From NCBI RefSeq assembly GCF_008642355.1, contig NZ_CP029193.1:7278001-7342000 (forward strand): 64,000 bases of DNA. The letters are read 5' to 3'. This document shows positions 15,049 through 22,973 of the stretch, piece by piece; position 1 is the first letter of the stretch, and every line of letters starts with the position of its first letter. The position numbers were made by a program, and so were the translations under genes. This DNA is from Streptomyces venezuelae. Lineage in GTDB: Bacteria; Actinomycetota; Actinomycetes; Streptomycetales; Streptomycetaceae. The notes under the pieces are model-generated. The model ran no database searches. It worked only from the letters and a program-made list of their open reading frames with translations, and had not been told where the DNA came from.

Positions 15049-15852
15049 ATGAGCAATTCAATGCGTCACTTCACGTCCCGCCGCACGATCCGTGCCACCG
15101 CCGTCACCCTGGGAGCGGTCGTCGCCCTCGGCGCCCCCGCCGCGGCCTTCGCCGCCGAGCAGCCCACCGGGGCGGACCAGAGCGTCAGCGCGTCCGTCGT
15201 CGCCCAGCGGAAGCTCGTCAAGACCCAGCGTCTCGTCGACGGCTCGGTAGGCAAGATCTACAAGGCCGGCGACCGCTTCGAGGCCGACATCTTCTACAAA
15301 GGCAAGAAGATAGGTTCGCTCAACGCCCGCACGACCGTTCTCAAGCACCACGGTGTCAATTACAGCTTCCACCCCTACAAGGGGACCCTGTACGCCGAGA
15401 AGGCCGGCAAGTCCGCCCCGAAGGCGGAAGAGCGCAAGGACGAAGGCATCACTGACCCCGTCCCCAACCCCGCGCCGGACGACGAGAGCACGGTCTCGCA
15501 GGCCGTCGTCACCGGGCTCGAGAAGGGCAAGGGCGGCAAGAAGCTGGTCCGTGTGAGCGGTCTCGTGGACGGGTCGGTCGCCAAGGTCTACAAGGTGGGC
15601 AAGGGCTACAAGGCGGAGATCACGTCCAAGGGCAGCCGTGTCGGCACGATCAACGGCCGCGGCGAGATCACGTACGGCGAGACGGGCGGCCTCGGTGTCG
15701 TACACGCCAAGATGACCCCGAACGGCAAGGTCACCTCGTGGCTGACGAGCCCCAAGCCGAAGCCGGGTGCCGCGCCGGACGACCAGCGTCGGGACGACGT
15801 CGACCCGCAGCCCCAGCCGGAGCCCGAGGACGCGGCCCTCGCCGGAGTGTGA
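15049..15852 (+). CDS. Secreted protein with an internal duplication, unknown function
   Basis: The 267-aa protein is taken from ATG 15049; a second in-frame ATG at 15061 is equally possible because neither has a good ribosome site nearby. A Sec signal ends near residue 37 (PAAAFA-AEQ). The mature part contains two copies of a domain of about 60 residues. Copy 1 has LVDGSVGKIYKAG and YKGKKIGSLNAR (about 58-120); copy 2 has LVDGSVAKVYKVG and SKGSRVGTINGR (about 170-235). They are joined by an acidic Pro-rich linker, and the protein ends in a Pro/Asp-rich tail. I do not recognise the family. The repeat pattern suggests a small beta-rich extracellular binding module. A long hairpin follows the stop. 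Confidence 0.8.
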   Translation: MSNSMRHFTSRRTIRATAVTLGAVVALGAPAAAFAAEQPTGADQSVSASVVAQRKLVKTQRLVDGSVGKIYKAGDRFEADIFYKGKKIGSLNARTTVLKHHGVNYSFHPYKGTLYAEKAGKSAPKAEERKDEGITDPVPNPAPDDESTVSQAVVTGLEKGKGGKKLVRVSGLVDGSVAKVYKVGKGYKAEITSKGSRVGTINGRGEITYGETGGLGVVHAKMTPNGKVTSWLTSPKPKPGAAPDDQRRDDVDPQPQPEPEDAALAGV

Positions 15853-15879
15853 ACGGTTGACAGGGCGACTGTGTAAGAG

Positions 15880-15916
15880 CATTGGTGCGCTGCCCCCCGA
15901 GGGGAGCGCACCAATG
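15880..15916. terminator. Bidirectional terminator between convergent genes
   Basis: CATTGGTGCGCT (15880-15891) pairs with AGCGCACCAATG (15905-15916), with an inner CCCC/GGGG extension and TTGTTG after it. It separates the secreted-protein gene from the convergent histidine kinase. Confidence 0.85.
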
Positions 15917-15927
15917 TTGTTGCCTGC

Positions 15928-17145
15928 TCACGGCCGGCGGCGCGGCGTCTGGGCTCGCAGCGGCAGAACAGCGACGTTCTGCCAGCCGCCCCCCGGCAGC
16001 GGACCCGTCCGCAGACTTCCGCCCATCGCCGCCGCACGCTCCCGCATCCCCTCGATGCCGAAGCCGCCGCCCTTGGCCCGCTCGGGCAGTGCCGCCGCGT
16101 TGCGCCCGTCGTCGACGATCTTCAGCTCCAGGCCGGAGTCGACCGTCGTCAGGGTGATGCGTACGTGCCGGGCATCGGCCGCGTGCTTGCGTACGTTGGT
16201 GAGTGCCTCGCGGACGATGCGGTGCACGCCCGCCGTCACGTCGGGCGGCAGACGGTCCTCGATGCCGGGCTCGATGTACAGGGAGATGTCCGGGCAGCCG
16301 TCACCGGTCACGTCGGCGACCAGCTTCCGCGTGTCGGCCAGGCTCGCCACCGGCGCCGTGGTCGCGGGCCTGCCCGGATCGGCGCGCCGCATGACGGCCA
16401 CGAGGCGCCGCATCGCCCCGAGAGCCTCCGTCGCCTCCCGCTCGATGCGTTCCAGCATGGCCGCGGTCTCCTGGGGGTCCTGCGTGTTCGGCGCATCCCC
16501 GCCCGGGGCCTGGGCGGCGAAGCGCGCGGCCTTGGTCTGTACGACGATGCCGGTGACGTGATGCGCGACCACGTCGTGCAACTCGCGCGCCAGTTCCCTG
16601 CGTTCGGCGGCGCGCAGGGCGTCGAGGTCCCGAACGCGCTGCTCCGACTGCGTGCGCAACAGCAGTGAGAACGCCGCGACGATCACCGTGATGAGCGTGA
16701 TCGCCAGCGTCCATTCGTGGGGGTCCGAGTCGCGGGCGGGAATCGCCATGCAGGCCACCGCCAGGGGCGGCCCCAGGATCGCCGCGGCATGGTCGGAGCC
16801 CCGCCACACCGTCCCCACCAGCAGCAACAGGAGCGCGACGAGCTCACCCACGCCCCAGGCGCCGGCGGCGTCATCGCTCGCGAGGAGGAAGAGCGTGGTC
16901 GTCCACGAGGCGACCACCGCGACACTCGCCCTGAGGGTGCGCGAGACGCTCTCCAGCGGAACCGCGCACAGGCTCGCCACGACCGCCGAACCAACGGCGA
17001 ACGCGTTCTGCAGCGGCGGCAGGCGTTCCAGCAGAACGTCGTCGAGCACGGTCAGAGACAGCAGGAAAGCCGCCACCGCGCACTTCTGCGCCGTGGACCA
17101 GGGCGGGTGATCCGCCCCCCAGTCCGAGAGACGCTTCAGGAGCAC
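15928..17145 (-). CDS. NarL/DesK-type sensor histidine kinase
   Basis: The chosen start is GTG 17145-17143, giving 405 aa that begin VLLKRLSDWGADHP, the usual N-terminus of this Streptomyces family. A TACGCT box ends 6 bp upstream, which suggests leaderless translation. An in-frame GTG at 17217 is the alternative but has no ribosome site. The N-terminal half has about five membrane helices without a large extracellular sensor. The HisKA_3 dimerisation domain has the phospho-acceptor in RELARELHDVVAHHVTGIV. The ATPase domain has REALTNVRKHA (N box), VDDGR and GFGIEGMRERAAAMGG (G box). It should phosphorylate the divergently encoded regulator. The signal is unknown. Confidence 0.87.
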   Translation of the reverse strand: MLLKRLSDWGADHPPWSTAQKCAVAAFLLSLTVLDDVLLERLPPLQNAFAVGSAVVASLCAVPLESVSRTLRASVAVVASWTTTLFLLASDDAAGAWGVGELVALLLLLVGTVWRGSDHAAAILGPPLAVACMAIPARDSDPHEWTLAITLITVIVAAFSLLLRTQSEQRVRDLDALRAAERRELARELHDVVAHHVTGIVVQTKAARFAAQAPGGDAPNTQDPQETAAMLERIEREATEALGAMRRLVAVMRRADPGRPATTAPVASLADTRKLVADVTGDGCPDISLYIEPGIEDRLPPDVTAGVHRIVREALTNVRKHAADARHVRITLTTVDSGLELKIVDDGRNAAALPERAKGGGFGIEGMRERAAAMGGSLRTGPLPGGGWQNVAVLPLRAQTPRRRP

Positions 17146-17244
17146 GTGACGAGCGTAGGAAAGGTGCCGCCGGGCCGCTTCTTTTGCTGCGCCGGTCCTC
17201 ACCCGAACGGCCGACACCGCGCGTCACCGTGACGTCGGCCGTCC

Positions 17245-17250
17245 TAGCGT
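17245..17250 (+). promoter_or_regulatory. Candidate -10 box (TAGCGT) of the response-regulator gene
   Basis: TAGCGT lies 27 bp before the ATG of the regulator in the divergent region between kinase and regulator. No convincing -35 hexamer is seen at 17-bp spacing, so the assignment is tentative. Confidence 0.35.
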
Positions 17251-17276
17251 TGCCGGAGTCGAAAGGGTGGTTCCGC

Positions 17277-17939
17277 ATGGCGATCAGTGTGGTCATCGCC
17301 GACGACCAGGACATGGTCCGCATGGGCTTCCGGATGATCCTGGAGAGGAGTGGGGGCATCGACGTCCTCGCCGATGTGGCGGACGGCGAAGCGGCGCTGG
17401 AGACGGCACGCCGCCTGCGCCCGGACGTGCTGCTCGCCGACATCCGTATGCCGGGGATCGACGGCCTGGAGGTCACGCGCAGGCTGTGCGCGGATGCGGC
17501 GACCCCCGAGGACCGCAGGCCCCGCGTGCTGATCGTCACGACCTTCGACGACGACGAGTACGTCCGACAGGCCCTGCACCACGGCGCCAGCGGGTTCCTG
17601 CTCAAGGACGCGAGCCCCGAACTGCTCGTGGAGGCCGTGCGCGCGGCCGCGGCGGGCGACTCGCTGATCTCGCCGGCCATCACCGTACGGATGCTCAAGG
17701 ACTGGACGTCCGCCGGGCCTACCGCGGGCCGGCAGCCGACGGAGGAACTCACCGACCGCGAGCGGGACGTCGTGCGGCTGCTGGCCAACGGCATGACGAA
17801 CGCCGAGATCGCCGGCGAGCTGTTCGTCTCCCAGTCGACCGTCAAGGCGCACCTGGCGCACGTGCAGACGAAACTCGCCGCGCGCAACCGCGTCGAGATC
17901 GCCGTGTGGGCCTGGGAGAGCGGTCTGGCCCGCGGCTGA
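17277..17939 (+). CDS. NarL/FixJ-family response regulator
   Basis: The 220-aa protein starts at ATG 17277 with AAAGGG 9 nt upstream. The receiver domain (1-120) has the acidic pair in VVIADDQDMVRMG, the phospho-Asp in DVLLADIRMPGIDG, the Thr of VTTFDDDEYV and the Lys of GFLLKDASPE. The LuxR-type HTH (about 155-215) is ELTDRERDVVRLLANGM, TNAEIAGELFVSQSTVKAHL and KLAARNRVEIA. It is the natural partner of the divergent histidine kinase. The pair sits against the left edge of the monensin-type genes, separated by a hairpin; whether it influences them is unknown, as pathway regulators MonRI, MonRII and MonH are reported for the cluster. Confidence 0.92.
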   Translation: MAISVVIADDQDMVRMGFRMILERSGGIDVLADVADGEAALETARRLRPDVLLADIRMPGIDGLEVTRRLCADAATPEDRRPRVLIVTTFDDDEYVRQALHHGASGFLLKDASPELLVEAVRAAAAGDSLISPAITVRMLKDWTSAGPTAGRQPTEELTDRERDVVRLLANGMTNAEIAGELFVSQSTVKAHLAHVQTKLAARNRVEIAVWAWESGLARG

Positions 17940-17961
17940 GGGCGTGTCGGTGGATGTTTGT

Positions 17962-17992
17962 GCCCCCGGGGTGGCCGTGTGCTTCCGGGGGC
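17962..17992. terminator. Terminator between response regulator and monACPX (convergent genes)
   Basis: GCCCCCGG (17962-17969) and CCGGGGGC (17985-17992) form a perfect 8-bp stem with a 15-nt loop. It marks the left boundary of the polyether cluster. Confidence 0.6.
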
Positions 17993-18031
17993 GGGTGGTG
18001 CCGAGGGGGCCGGAGGCCGGGGGCTCGGGGG

Positions 18032-18349
18032 TTACGCGGTCGTGTGGGCGAGTTCCTGGCCGAGGTGGTGGGCGAGCTGGGCCGGGGTCGGGTTCTCGAC
18101 GATGGCGACCATCGCGATCTCCATGCCGGTCAGCGTCATCAGGGTCTTGGTGAGTTCCAGGGCGGTGAGGGAGTTGAGGCCGTTCTCCAGGAAGTTGCTG
18201 TCGTCCGACAGCGTGGTGTTCAGAAGGGTGCCGGCCTGCGTGCGGATGGTGTCGGTGAGGAGCTTCTCGCGCTCCTCGGGCGTGGCGGCGGCGAGCTGCT
18301 TCTCCAGCTCGGTGGCGTCCTGGCCGGGCGTGTTGTCGGTGCTGGTCAT
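18032..18349 (-). CDS. monACPX: Discrete acyl carrier protein MonACPX
   Basis: The 105-aa protein starts at ATG 18349-18347 with AGGAG 6 nt upstream. It is a free-standing type I-like ACP: a charged N-terminal helix (ELEKQLAAATPEEREKLL), a helix 1 start, and FLENGLNSLTALEL, where the Ser takes the phosphopantetheine. The normal Asp of the DSL motif is replaced by Asn. In the monensin cluster a discrete ACP and ketosynthase (ACPX and KSX) next to monCII are thought to take the finished chain from the last PKS module and hold it during oxidation and cyclisation until MonCII releases it. It is the last gene of the monE-monCII-monKSX-monACPX operon. Confidence 0.85.
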   Translation of the reverse strand: MTSTDNTPGQDATELEKQLAAATPEEREKLLTDTIRTQAGTLLNTTLSDDSNFLENGLNSLTALELTKTLMTLTGMEIAMVAIVENPTPAQLAHHLGQELAHTTA

Positions 18350-18393
18350 GAATGCTCCTGTGTGAGTGGGGTGTTGACGTGTCACACCGTGAG

Positions 18394-20790
18394 TCACGCC
18401 GCGGTGTGCGTGGTGTGGTCGTGCAGCCAGTGACGCGTGGCCTGGAAGGGGTACGTCGGGAGGTCGATGGTCCGCTGTCGCGGTGTGCGCCGGGTGAGCG
18501 GCGTCCAGTCGACCGTGCCGCCCGAGGTGTGCAGCCGGGCGAGCGCCGTCAGGACCGTGCGGGCGGCGGATGTCGAGGGGGAGAAGGCGCTCAGGTCGAG
18601 GACGGTGTGGGTCTCGGGGTCGAGGTCGGGGGAGGCGGGGTCGGCAGGGGCGAGGTGGTGGTGCCAGTAGCCGGGGGAGGACAGGGGGGTGTCGGCCGGG
18701 GCGGTGCCGGTCAGCGCGAGGGTCGCCGACCGGAACGTCAGCTCCTTCAGCACCGGTCCGTACGTCTCGGGGGTGGGTGATCCGCCGTCCGCGGTGGTCG
18801 TGAGGTGGGCCGCGGCCAGGCGGCACGCGTCGTCGAGGGTCAGGACGCCCGCCGTGTACGCGGCGGTGATGTGTCCGACGCCGGTTCCGCCGACCGTGTG
18901 GGCGTGCACCCCGGCTTCCAGCAGCACGCGGGCGAGTGAGGTGTGCACCGCGAAGTGCAGAGTCGCGGGCGTGGTGGTCGGGATGTGGGTGTCGAGGAGC
19001 GCCCGGGTCTCCTCGAAGGTCGCCGCGAAGAGGGGGAAAGCCCCGCCGAGGTCGGTGGCCGCTGCTTCGATGCCGGCAGCGGGTGTGCCGTCGAAGTGCC
19101 AGACGATCTTCTTGGGGGTGGCGTCCGCGGGCGTACGGGTCAGGTCGGGGTGGTCGTCGCCGGCGGCCAGCGCGCGGGCCGCGGCGACGAGACCCGTGAT
19201 GTCCGTGCCGATGAGGACGGCGCGGTGCTCCAGGGGGCTGCGGGTGGCGGCGAGGGAGTGGGCGACCTCGGTGGTCGAGGGCGTGGGGTCGGCGGACGCC
19301 AGGTGCGTGACGAGGGCCTTCGCCAGTTCCTGGAGGGCTTCGGGGGTACGCGCGGACAGGGGCCAGGCCACCGGGAGTTCGGGGGCCGCGGCAGCGGCGA
19401 GGGTGTCCGGCGTCGGGGGTGCTTCGTCCGGTACGGGGGGCTCTTCGAGGATGAGGTGGGCGTTCGTGCCGGAGGTGGCGAAGGCGGAGATGCCGACCCG
19501 GCGCGGCTCGTCGCGGCGCGGCCAGTCGACGGCCTCGGTGAGGAGCCGGACCGTGCCCTTCTTCCAGGTGGCGAGCGGGGTGGGCCGGTCGATGTGGAGC
19601 GTCGGCGGCAGCGTGTCGTGCCGGAACGCCTGGATCATCTTGATGAGCGCCGCGGTACCGGCGGCGCCCTGCGTGTGCCCGGTGTTGGACTTGATGGAGC
19701 CGAGCCACAGGGGCCGCTCGGGCGAGCGGTCGGCGCCGTAGGTCGCGAGGAGAGCCTGCACCTCGATGGCGTCGCCGATGGGCGTGCCCGTCCCGTGCGC
19801 CTCGACGGCGTCGACCTGGCCGGGGGTGAGCCCGGCGTCGGCGAGCGCGGCACGGATCACGGCCTGCTGGGAGGGGCCGTTGGGCGCCGCGAGCCCGTAG
19901 CCCGCACCGTCCTGGTTCACCGCGGAGCCGCGGATGACGGCGAGTACGGGATGGCCGTTGCGCCGTGCGTCGCCGAGCCGTTCGAGGAGGACCAGGCCGA
20001 CCCCCTCACCCAGTCCCATGCCGTCCGCCGCCGCCGCGAAGGGTTTGCAACGGCCGTCCTGTGCGAGGGACTTCTGGTGCGCGAAGGCGTGGAAGGTATG
20101 CGGCGTCGACATGACGGTGCCGCCGCCCGCCAGGGCAAGGCGGCACTCCCCGCGGCGCAGCGCCTGGCAGGCCAGGTGCAGGGCGACCAGGGAGGACGAG
20201 CAGGCGGTGTCCACGCTGATGGCGGGGCCTTCGAGGCCGAGGGCGTACGCGATGCGGCCGGAGACGAGACTGCCGGAGGTGCCGCCGCCCAGGTAGGGCA
20301 GCAGCTCGTCCGGGGCGGTCTCCAGGCGTGTCGCGTAGTCGTGGCCGGTGGCGCCGACGTAGACGCCGGTGAGCGTGGAGCGCAGGGTGTGGGGTGCGAT
20401 GTGGCCGCGCTCGACGGTCTCCCAGGCGAGGTGGAGCATGAGCCGCTGCAGGGGCTCGGTCGCCACGGCCTCGGTCGCGCCGATGTCGAAGAAGCCCGCG
20501 TCGAAGCCGGCCGCGTCGTCGAGGAAACCGCCGAGTCGCGCGTACGGAAGGTCCTCGGGGAGTTCCCAGGTGCGGTCGTCGGGGAAACCGGTGACGGCGT
20601 CCCGCCCCTCCGACACCAGGTCCCACAGGTCGTCCGGGGTGCGGGTCTTGCCGGGGAGCCGGCAGGCCGTCGAGACGACGGCGATCGGCTCGTGCTGTGC
20701 GGCCTGGAGGTCCCGCAGCTGCTGCTGGGTCCGGTGCAGCTCGGCGGTCGTCCACTTGAGGTACTCGATGAGCTTCTCTTCGTTCGCCAC
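18394..20790 (-). CDS. monKSX: Ketosynthase MonKSX with degenerate acyltransferase domain
   Basis: The start is GTG 20790-20788, which gives the normal docking-helix beginning [18 protein letters not shown]; the open frame runs 24 codons further but without this logic. It encodes 798 aa. The KS domain (about 35-455) has all three catalytic residues: Cys in [11 protein letters not shown], His in [10 protein letters not shown] and His in KSNTGHTQG. The AT-like region (about 560-745) is dead: the GHSxGE nucleophile motif reads GTGVGH, and the part carrying the substrate-binding Arg and HAFH/YASH motif is deleted. The docking helix implies that it takes a chain from a PKS C-terminus. It is a transfer ketosynthase to MonACPX, as proposed for polyether pathways (compare NanA11). 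No extension can occur in cis. Confidence 0.85.
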   Translation of the reverse strand: MANEEKLIEYLKWTTAELHRTQQQLRDLQAAQHEPIAVVSTACRLPGKTRTPDDLWDLVSEGRDAVTGFPDDRTWELPEDLPYARLGGFLDDAAGFDAGFFDIGATEAVATEPLQRLMLHLAWETVERGHIAPHTLRSTLTGVYVGATGHDYATRLETAPDELLPYLGGGTSGSLVSGRIAYALGLEGPAISVDTACSSSLVALHLACQALRRGECRLALAGGGTVMSTPHTFHAFAHQKSLAQDGRCKPFAAAADGMGLGEGVGLVLLERLGDARRNGHPVLAVIRGSAVNQDGAGYGLAAPNGPSQQAVIRAALADAGLTPGQVDAVEAHGTGTPIGDAIEVQALLATYGADRSPERPLWLGSIKSNTGHTQGAAGTAALIKMIQAFRHDTLPPTLHIDRPTPLATWKKGTVRLLTEAVDWPRRDEPRRVGISAFATSGTNAHLILEEPPVPDEAPPTPDTLAAAAAPELPVAWPLSARTPEALQELAKALVTHLASADPTPSTTEVAHSLAATRSPLEHRAVLIGTDITGLVAAARALAAGDDHPDLTRTPADATPKKIVWHFDGTPAAGIEAAATDLGGAFPLFAATFEETRALLDTHIPTTTPATLHFAVHTSLARVLLEAGVHAHTVGGTGVGHITAAYTAGVLTLDDACRLAAAHLTTTADGGSPTPETYGPVLKELTFRSATLALTGTAPADTPLSSPGYWHHHLAPADPASPDLDPETHTVLDLSAFSPSTSAARTVLTALARLHTSGGTVDWTPLTRRTPRQRTIDLPTYPFQATRHWLHDHTTHTAA

Positions 20791-20891
20791 GGGAATCGCC
20801 GGCCTTCCTCTTCTCGCGCGTGAAGCCTCAGGTGGGACGGTGTGGGCAGGCGGGAGCCGCACGCTGTCGTTGTCAGGGTTGCCGCGGCTGC

Positions 20892-21860
20892 TTAAGCGGG
20901 TCTAACTCCCGCCTTGCCGCCGGGACGCGGCTCTCTCGCGTACGCCGTGACCTCCGAGGGCGTCATCATGTCCGTGGGTGCCGTCGCTTCCGCGGACGCC
21001 GTCACCTCGCGGGCGAGCAGGAGCAGGTCCGCGGCGATCTCGTCGGGCGCTCCCGCGTGCAGATCGTGGTCGGAGCCCGGGTACCAGCGCACGCTCACCC
21101 GGTCCAGGGCTGCTTCCGCCGCGGCGACCCACGCGCGTACCTGGTCGGACAGCTGGGGTATCGCGGGGATGAGGGGGAGCAGCCGGACCGGCACGGTGAT
21201 CCTCGGGTACCAGTCGGCGGGGGCCTCGCGCTGCAGGCTCTCGACGATCGACATGACCTGTTCCGATGTCATGCGCGGGATGAGCAGGCCGTCCGGGCCG
21301 ACGCGGTAGTCCGCGAGGCGCGCCTCGACGGAGGTGGACGACCATTCGGGGTGCGTGGCCTTCAGGTAGGCGCGCATGTCGGCGGCGCTCGTGGTGCCCT
21401 GCTGCGCGCGCCGCACCACGTCGGCGGTGCGCTCCCAGAAGGCCCGCATCACCGGCCCGTCGAACTCGTACCAGCCGCCGTCGATGAGTGCCAGACCGGC
21501 CACCAGGTCGGGGTGTTCGGCCGTCAGGCGCAGCGCGAGGTGCGCGCCCCAGGAGTGCCCGGCCACCAGCGCGCCGGAGAGACCGAGGGCGGTGACGGCC
21601 TCGACCAGGTCCGTGACGACGGCCGCGTTCTCGTAGCCGTCCGGCGGCGCGTCCGACTCGCCGTGGCCGCGGTGGTCGACGGCGTAGACCGGGTGCCCGG
21701 CGGCGGCGAGCCGGGTGGCGACCTCGTCCCACATGCGGGCGTTCGACAGCATGCCGTGCAGCAGCAGGAACGGACGCCCCGTGGCTCCCGGTCCGCCCGC
21801 GGGCCGGTGCCGGACGTTGAGGGAGACGGTCTGCGACACGGGGATGCGGAGGTTCTTCAC
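20892..21860 (-). CDS. monCII: Alpha/beta-hydrolase thioesterase MonCII (polyether chain release)
   Basis: The start is GTG 21860-21858, giving 322 aa beginning [20 protein letters not shown]. The fold is a typical alpha/beta hydrolase: [18 protein letters not shown] (oxyanion hole), [17 protein letters not shown], the nucleophile elbow [14 protein letters not shown], a cap region with [13 protein letters not shown] and the catalytic His in [11 protein letters not shown]. It was first called an epoxide hydrolase from this similarity. Published work on the S. cinnamonensis protein showed that it hydrolyses thioesters, including a monensin thioester, so it is regarded as the releasing thioesterase. 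It lies 43 nt after monE and 101 nt before monKSX on the same strand. The Ala/Pro-rich C-terminal tail after residue 295 is not conserved in the family. Confidence 0.87.
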   Translation of the reverse strand: MKNLRIPVSQTVSLNVRHRPAGGPGATGRPFLLLHGMLSNARMWDEVATRLAAAGHPVYAVDHRGHGESDAPPDGYENAAVVTDLVEAVTALGLSGALVAGHSWGAHLALRLTAEHPDLVAGLALIDGGWYEFDGPVMRAFWERTADVVRRAQQGTTSAADMRAYLKATHPEWSSTSVEARLADYRVGPDGLLIPRMTSEQVMSIVESLQREAPADWYPRITVPVRLLPLIPAIPQLSDQVRAWVAAAEAALDRVSVRWYPGSDHDLHAGAPDEIAADLLLLAREVTASAEATAPTDMMTPSEVTAYAREPRPGGKAGVRPA

Positions 21861-21903
21861 AGGCGGGCCCCAGGGGGAGTCGTCGAGTCGTCTGTTCGGC
21901 GGG

Positions 21904-22794
21904 TCAGGGGCGCTGCGCGGTGGCGAAGATGTAGCCGAGTTCGGGCATCTTGCCGAGGGCCGCCTGGTTGTGCAGGAAGAGTTCGTAGCCCTCGACGCCG
22001 ATGATGTCGACGTATTCGTCACGGTGGGCGCGGATCCACTCCACGTACCCGTCGTACGTCTTGGCGGTCTCGCTGGTGATGTCGGTCAGTTCGAGGACCG
22101 TCCAGCCGGCGGCGCGGAAGATGTCGGGGTAGTCCCCGATGTCGGTGAGCGCGGCGTAGATCGTGGTGTCGCTGACCGTGGCGGTGCGCGGCTTGCTCGG
22201 GTCGGGGTTGAGGTAGACCATGTCGGCGATCGGCATGCGGGCGCCGGGCTTCACGACACGGAGCGCCTCGGAGAGGACCTGCTGCTTGTCGGGCATGTGG
22301 AGCATGGACTCCAGGGCCCAGCAGTGGTCGAACGACGCGTCGTCGAACGGCAGGTTCATCGCGTCGACCTGCTCGAACCTGACCCGGTCGGCGAGACCCG
22401 CCTCCCGTGCCCTGCGGTTGCCGCGCTCGACCTGGCGGGCGCTCACGGAGATGCCGACGACCTCGACGTCGCGAGCGCGGGCCAGCTGCATGGCGGGGGT
22501 GCCGTTGCCGCAGCCGATGTCGAGGACCCGGTCGCCGGGCGCGGGGTCGAGGCGACGGATCATCTCGTCGGTCATCTGGACCATGGCCTGGTCGAAGGTG
22601 GCTTCCTGCCTGCCGCCGTCGAACCAGTAGCCGTAGTGCAGATTGCCGTCTCCGAGCTGAGTCATCAGATCGAAGACCTTGTGGTCGTAGTAGTGCCCGA
22701 TGTCGCTCGGCTCGGGTGCGACGGTCTTGTTCACCGTCGGGGGCTTCTTGGTCGTCGCGTTGTTCGTCACGACCTCAGCGTCACGGCGTGGCAT
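21904..22794 (-). CDS. monE: SAM-dependent O-methyltransferase MonE
   Basis: This 296-aa class I methyltransferase is read from ATG 22794. An internal GTG at 22770, preceded by GAGG, is an alternative start because the ATG has no ribosome site. The SAM-binding loop is VLDIGCGNGTPAMQLA, followed by EVVGISVSARQVERGNRRA, QVDAMNLPFDDASFDHCWALES and the post-strand 5 VVKPGARMPIADMVYLNPD. The N-terminal lid has GDGNLHYGYWFDGGRQEATF. The fold group contains the rifamycin 27-O-methyltransferase and SpnF/SpnL. In this cluster it is expected to methylate the C3 hydroxyl of monensin. It is the first gene of a minus-strand operon that continues into monCII. Confidence 0.88.
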   Translation of the reverse strand: MPRRDAEVVTNNATTKKPPTVNKTVAPEPSDIGHYYDHKVFDLMTQLGDGNLHYGYWFDGGRQEATFDQAMVQMTDEMIRRLDPAPGDRVLDIGCGNGTPAMQLARARDVEVVGISVSARQVERGNRRAREAGLADRVRFEQVDAMNLPFDDASFDHCWALESMLHMPDKQQVLSEALRVVKPGARMPIADMVYLNPDPSKPRTATVSDTTIYAALTDIGDYPDIFRAAGWTVLELTDITSETAKTYDGYVEWIRAHRDEYVDIIGVEGYELFLHNQAALGKMPELGYIFATAQRP

Positions 22795-22828
22795 GCGGTG
22801 TCACAACCCCACCCCTGCCCCTCAACAG

Positions 22829-22859
22829 CCCCTAGGGCGCACCCCGGCCCACCCCTAGG
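22829..22859. promoter_or_regulatory. Direct repeat of CCCCTAGG, possible activator sites upstream of monE
   Basis: CCCCTAGG occurs at 22829-22836 (extended to the palindrome CCCTAGGG) and 22852-22859, exactly 23 bp apart, about two helical turns. It lies 35-65 bp before monE. This arrangement suggests a cooperative activator site; which regulator binds is unknown. Confidence 0.4.
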
Positions 22860-22885
22860 AGAGGTCTCCCGACGCGTCTTGACGC

Positions 22886-22935
22886 GTTCCATACGGAACT
22901 CCTGGTACCGAGAGATAAAAAATGAGAGTACGCTC
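22886..22935. promoter_or_regulatory. Cluster of dyads in the monE-monT divergent region, candidate MonRII operators
   Basis: Three symmetrical elements are present: GTTCC-ATAC-GGAAC (22886-22899, perfect), CTC-N2-GGTACC-N2-GAG (22899-22914) and GAGaGTACgCTC (22924-22935). The last two share a central GTAC, and their centres are exactly 23 bp apart. A TTGACG that could be a -35 box lies at 22879-22884, and the segment 22910-22950 is unusually A+T-rich for this genome. TetR regulators next to an exporter normally bind such sites. Confidence 0.45.
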
Positions 22936-22973
22936 CGACTAGATATTGAGCTCTCTTTAGGAGGTCGACTCTC

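Noticed and set aside
17146..17217. Longer histidine kinase starting at GTG 17217
   Set aside because: No ribosome site precedes it, and the extra 24 residues do not look like the family; GTG 17145 gives the usual N-terminus, though the longer start is not excluded.
18840..18990. MonKSX acyltransferase as a working AT
   Set aside because: The nucleophile Ser is absent and the central part of the domain is missing.
18943..22004. Long plus-strand frames (18943-20823 and 20820-22004) opposite monKSX and monCII
   Set aside because: The minus-strand reading gives intact KS and hydrolase motifs; the plus-strand translation is Gly/Arg repeats.
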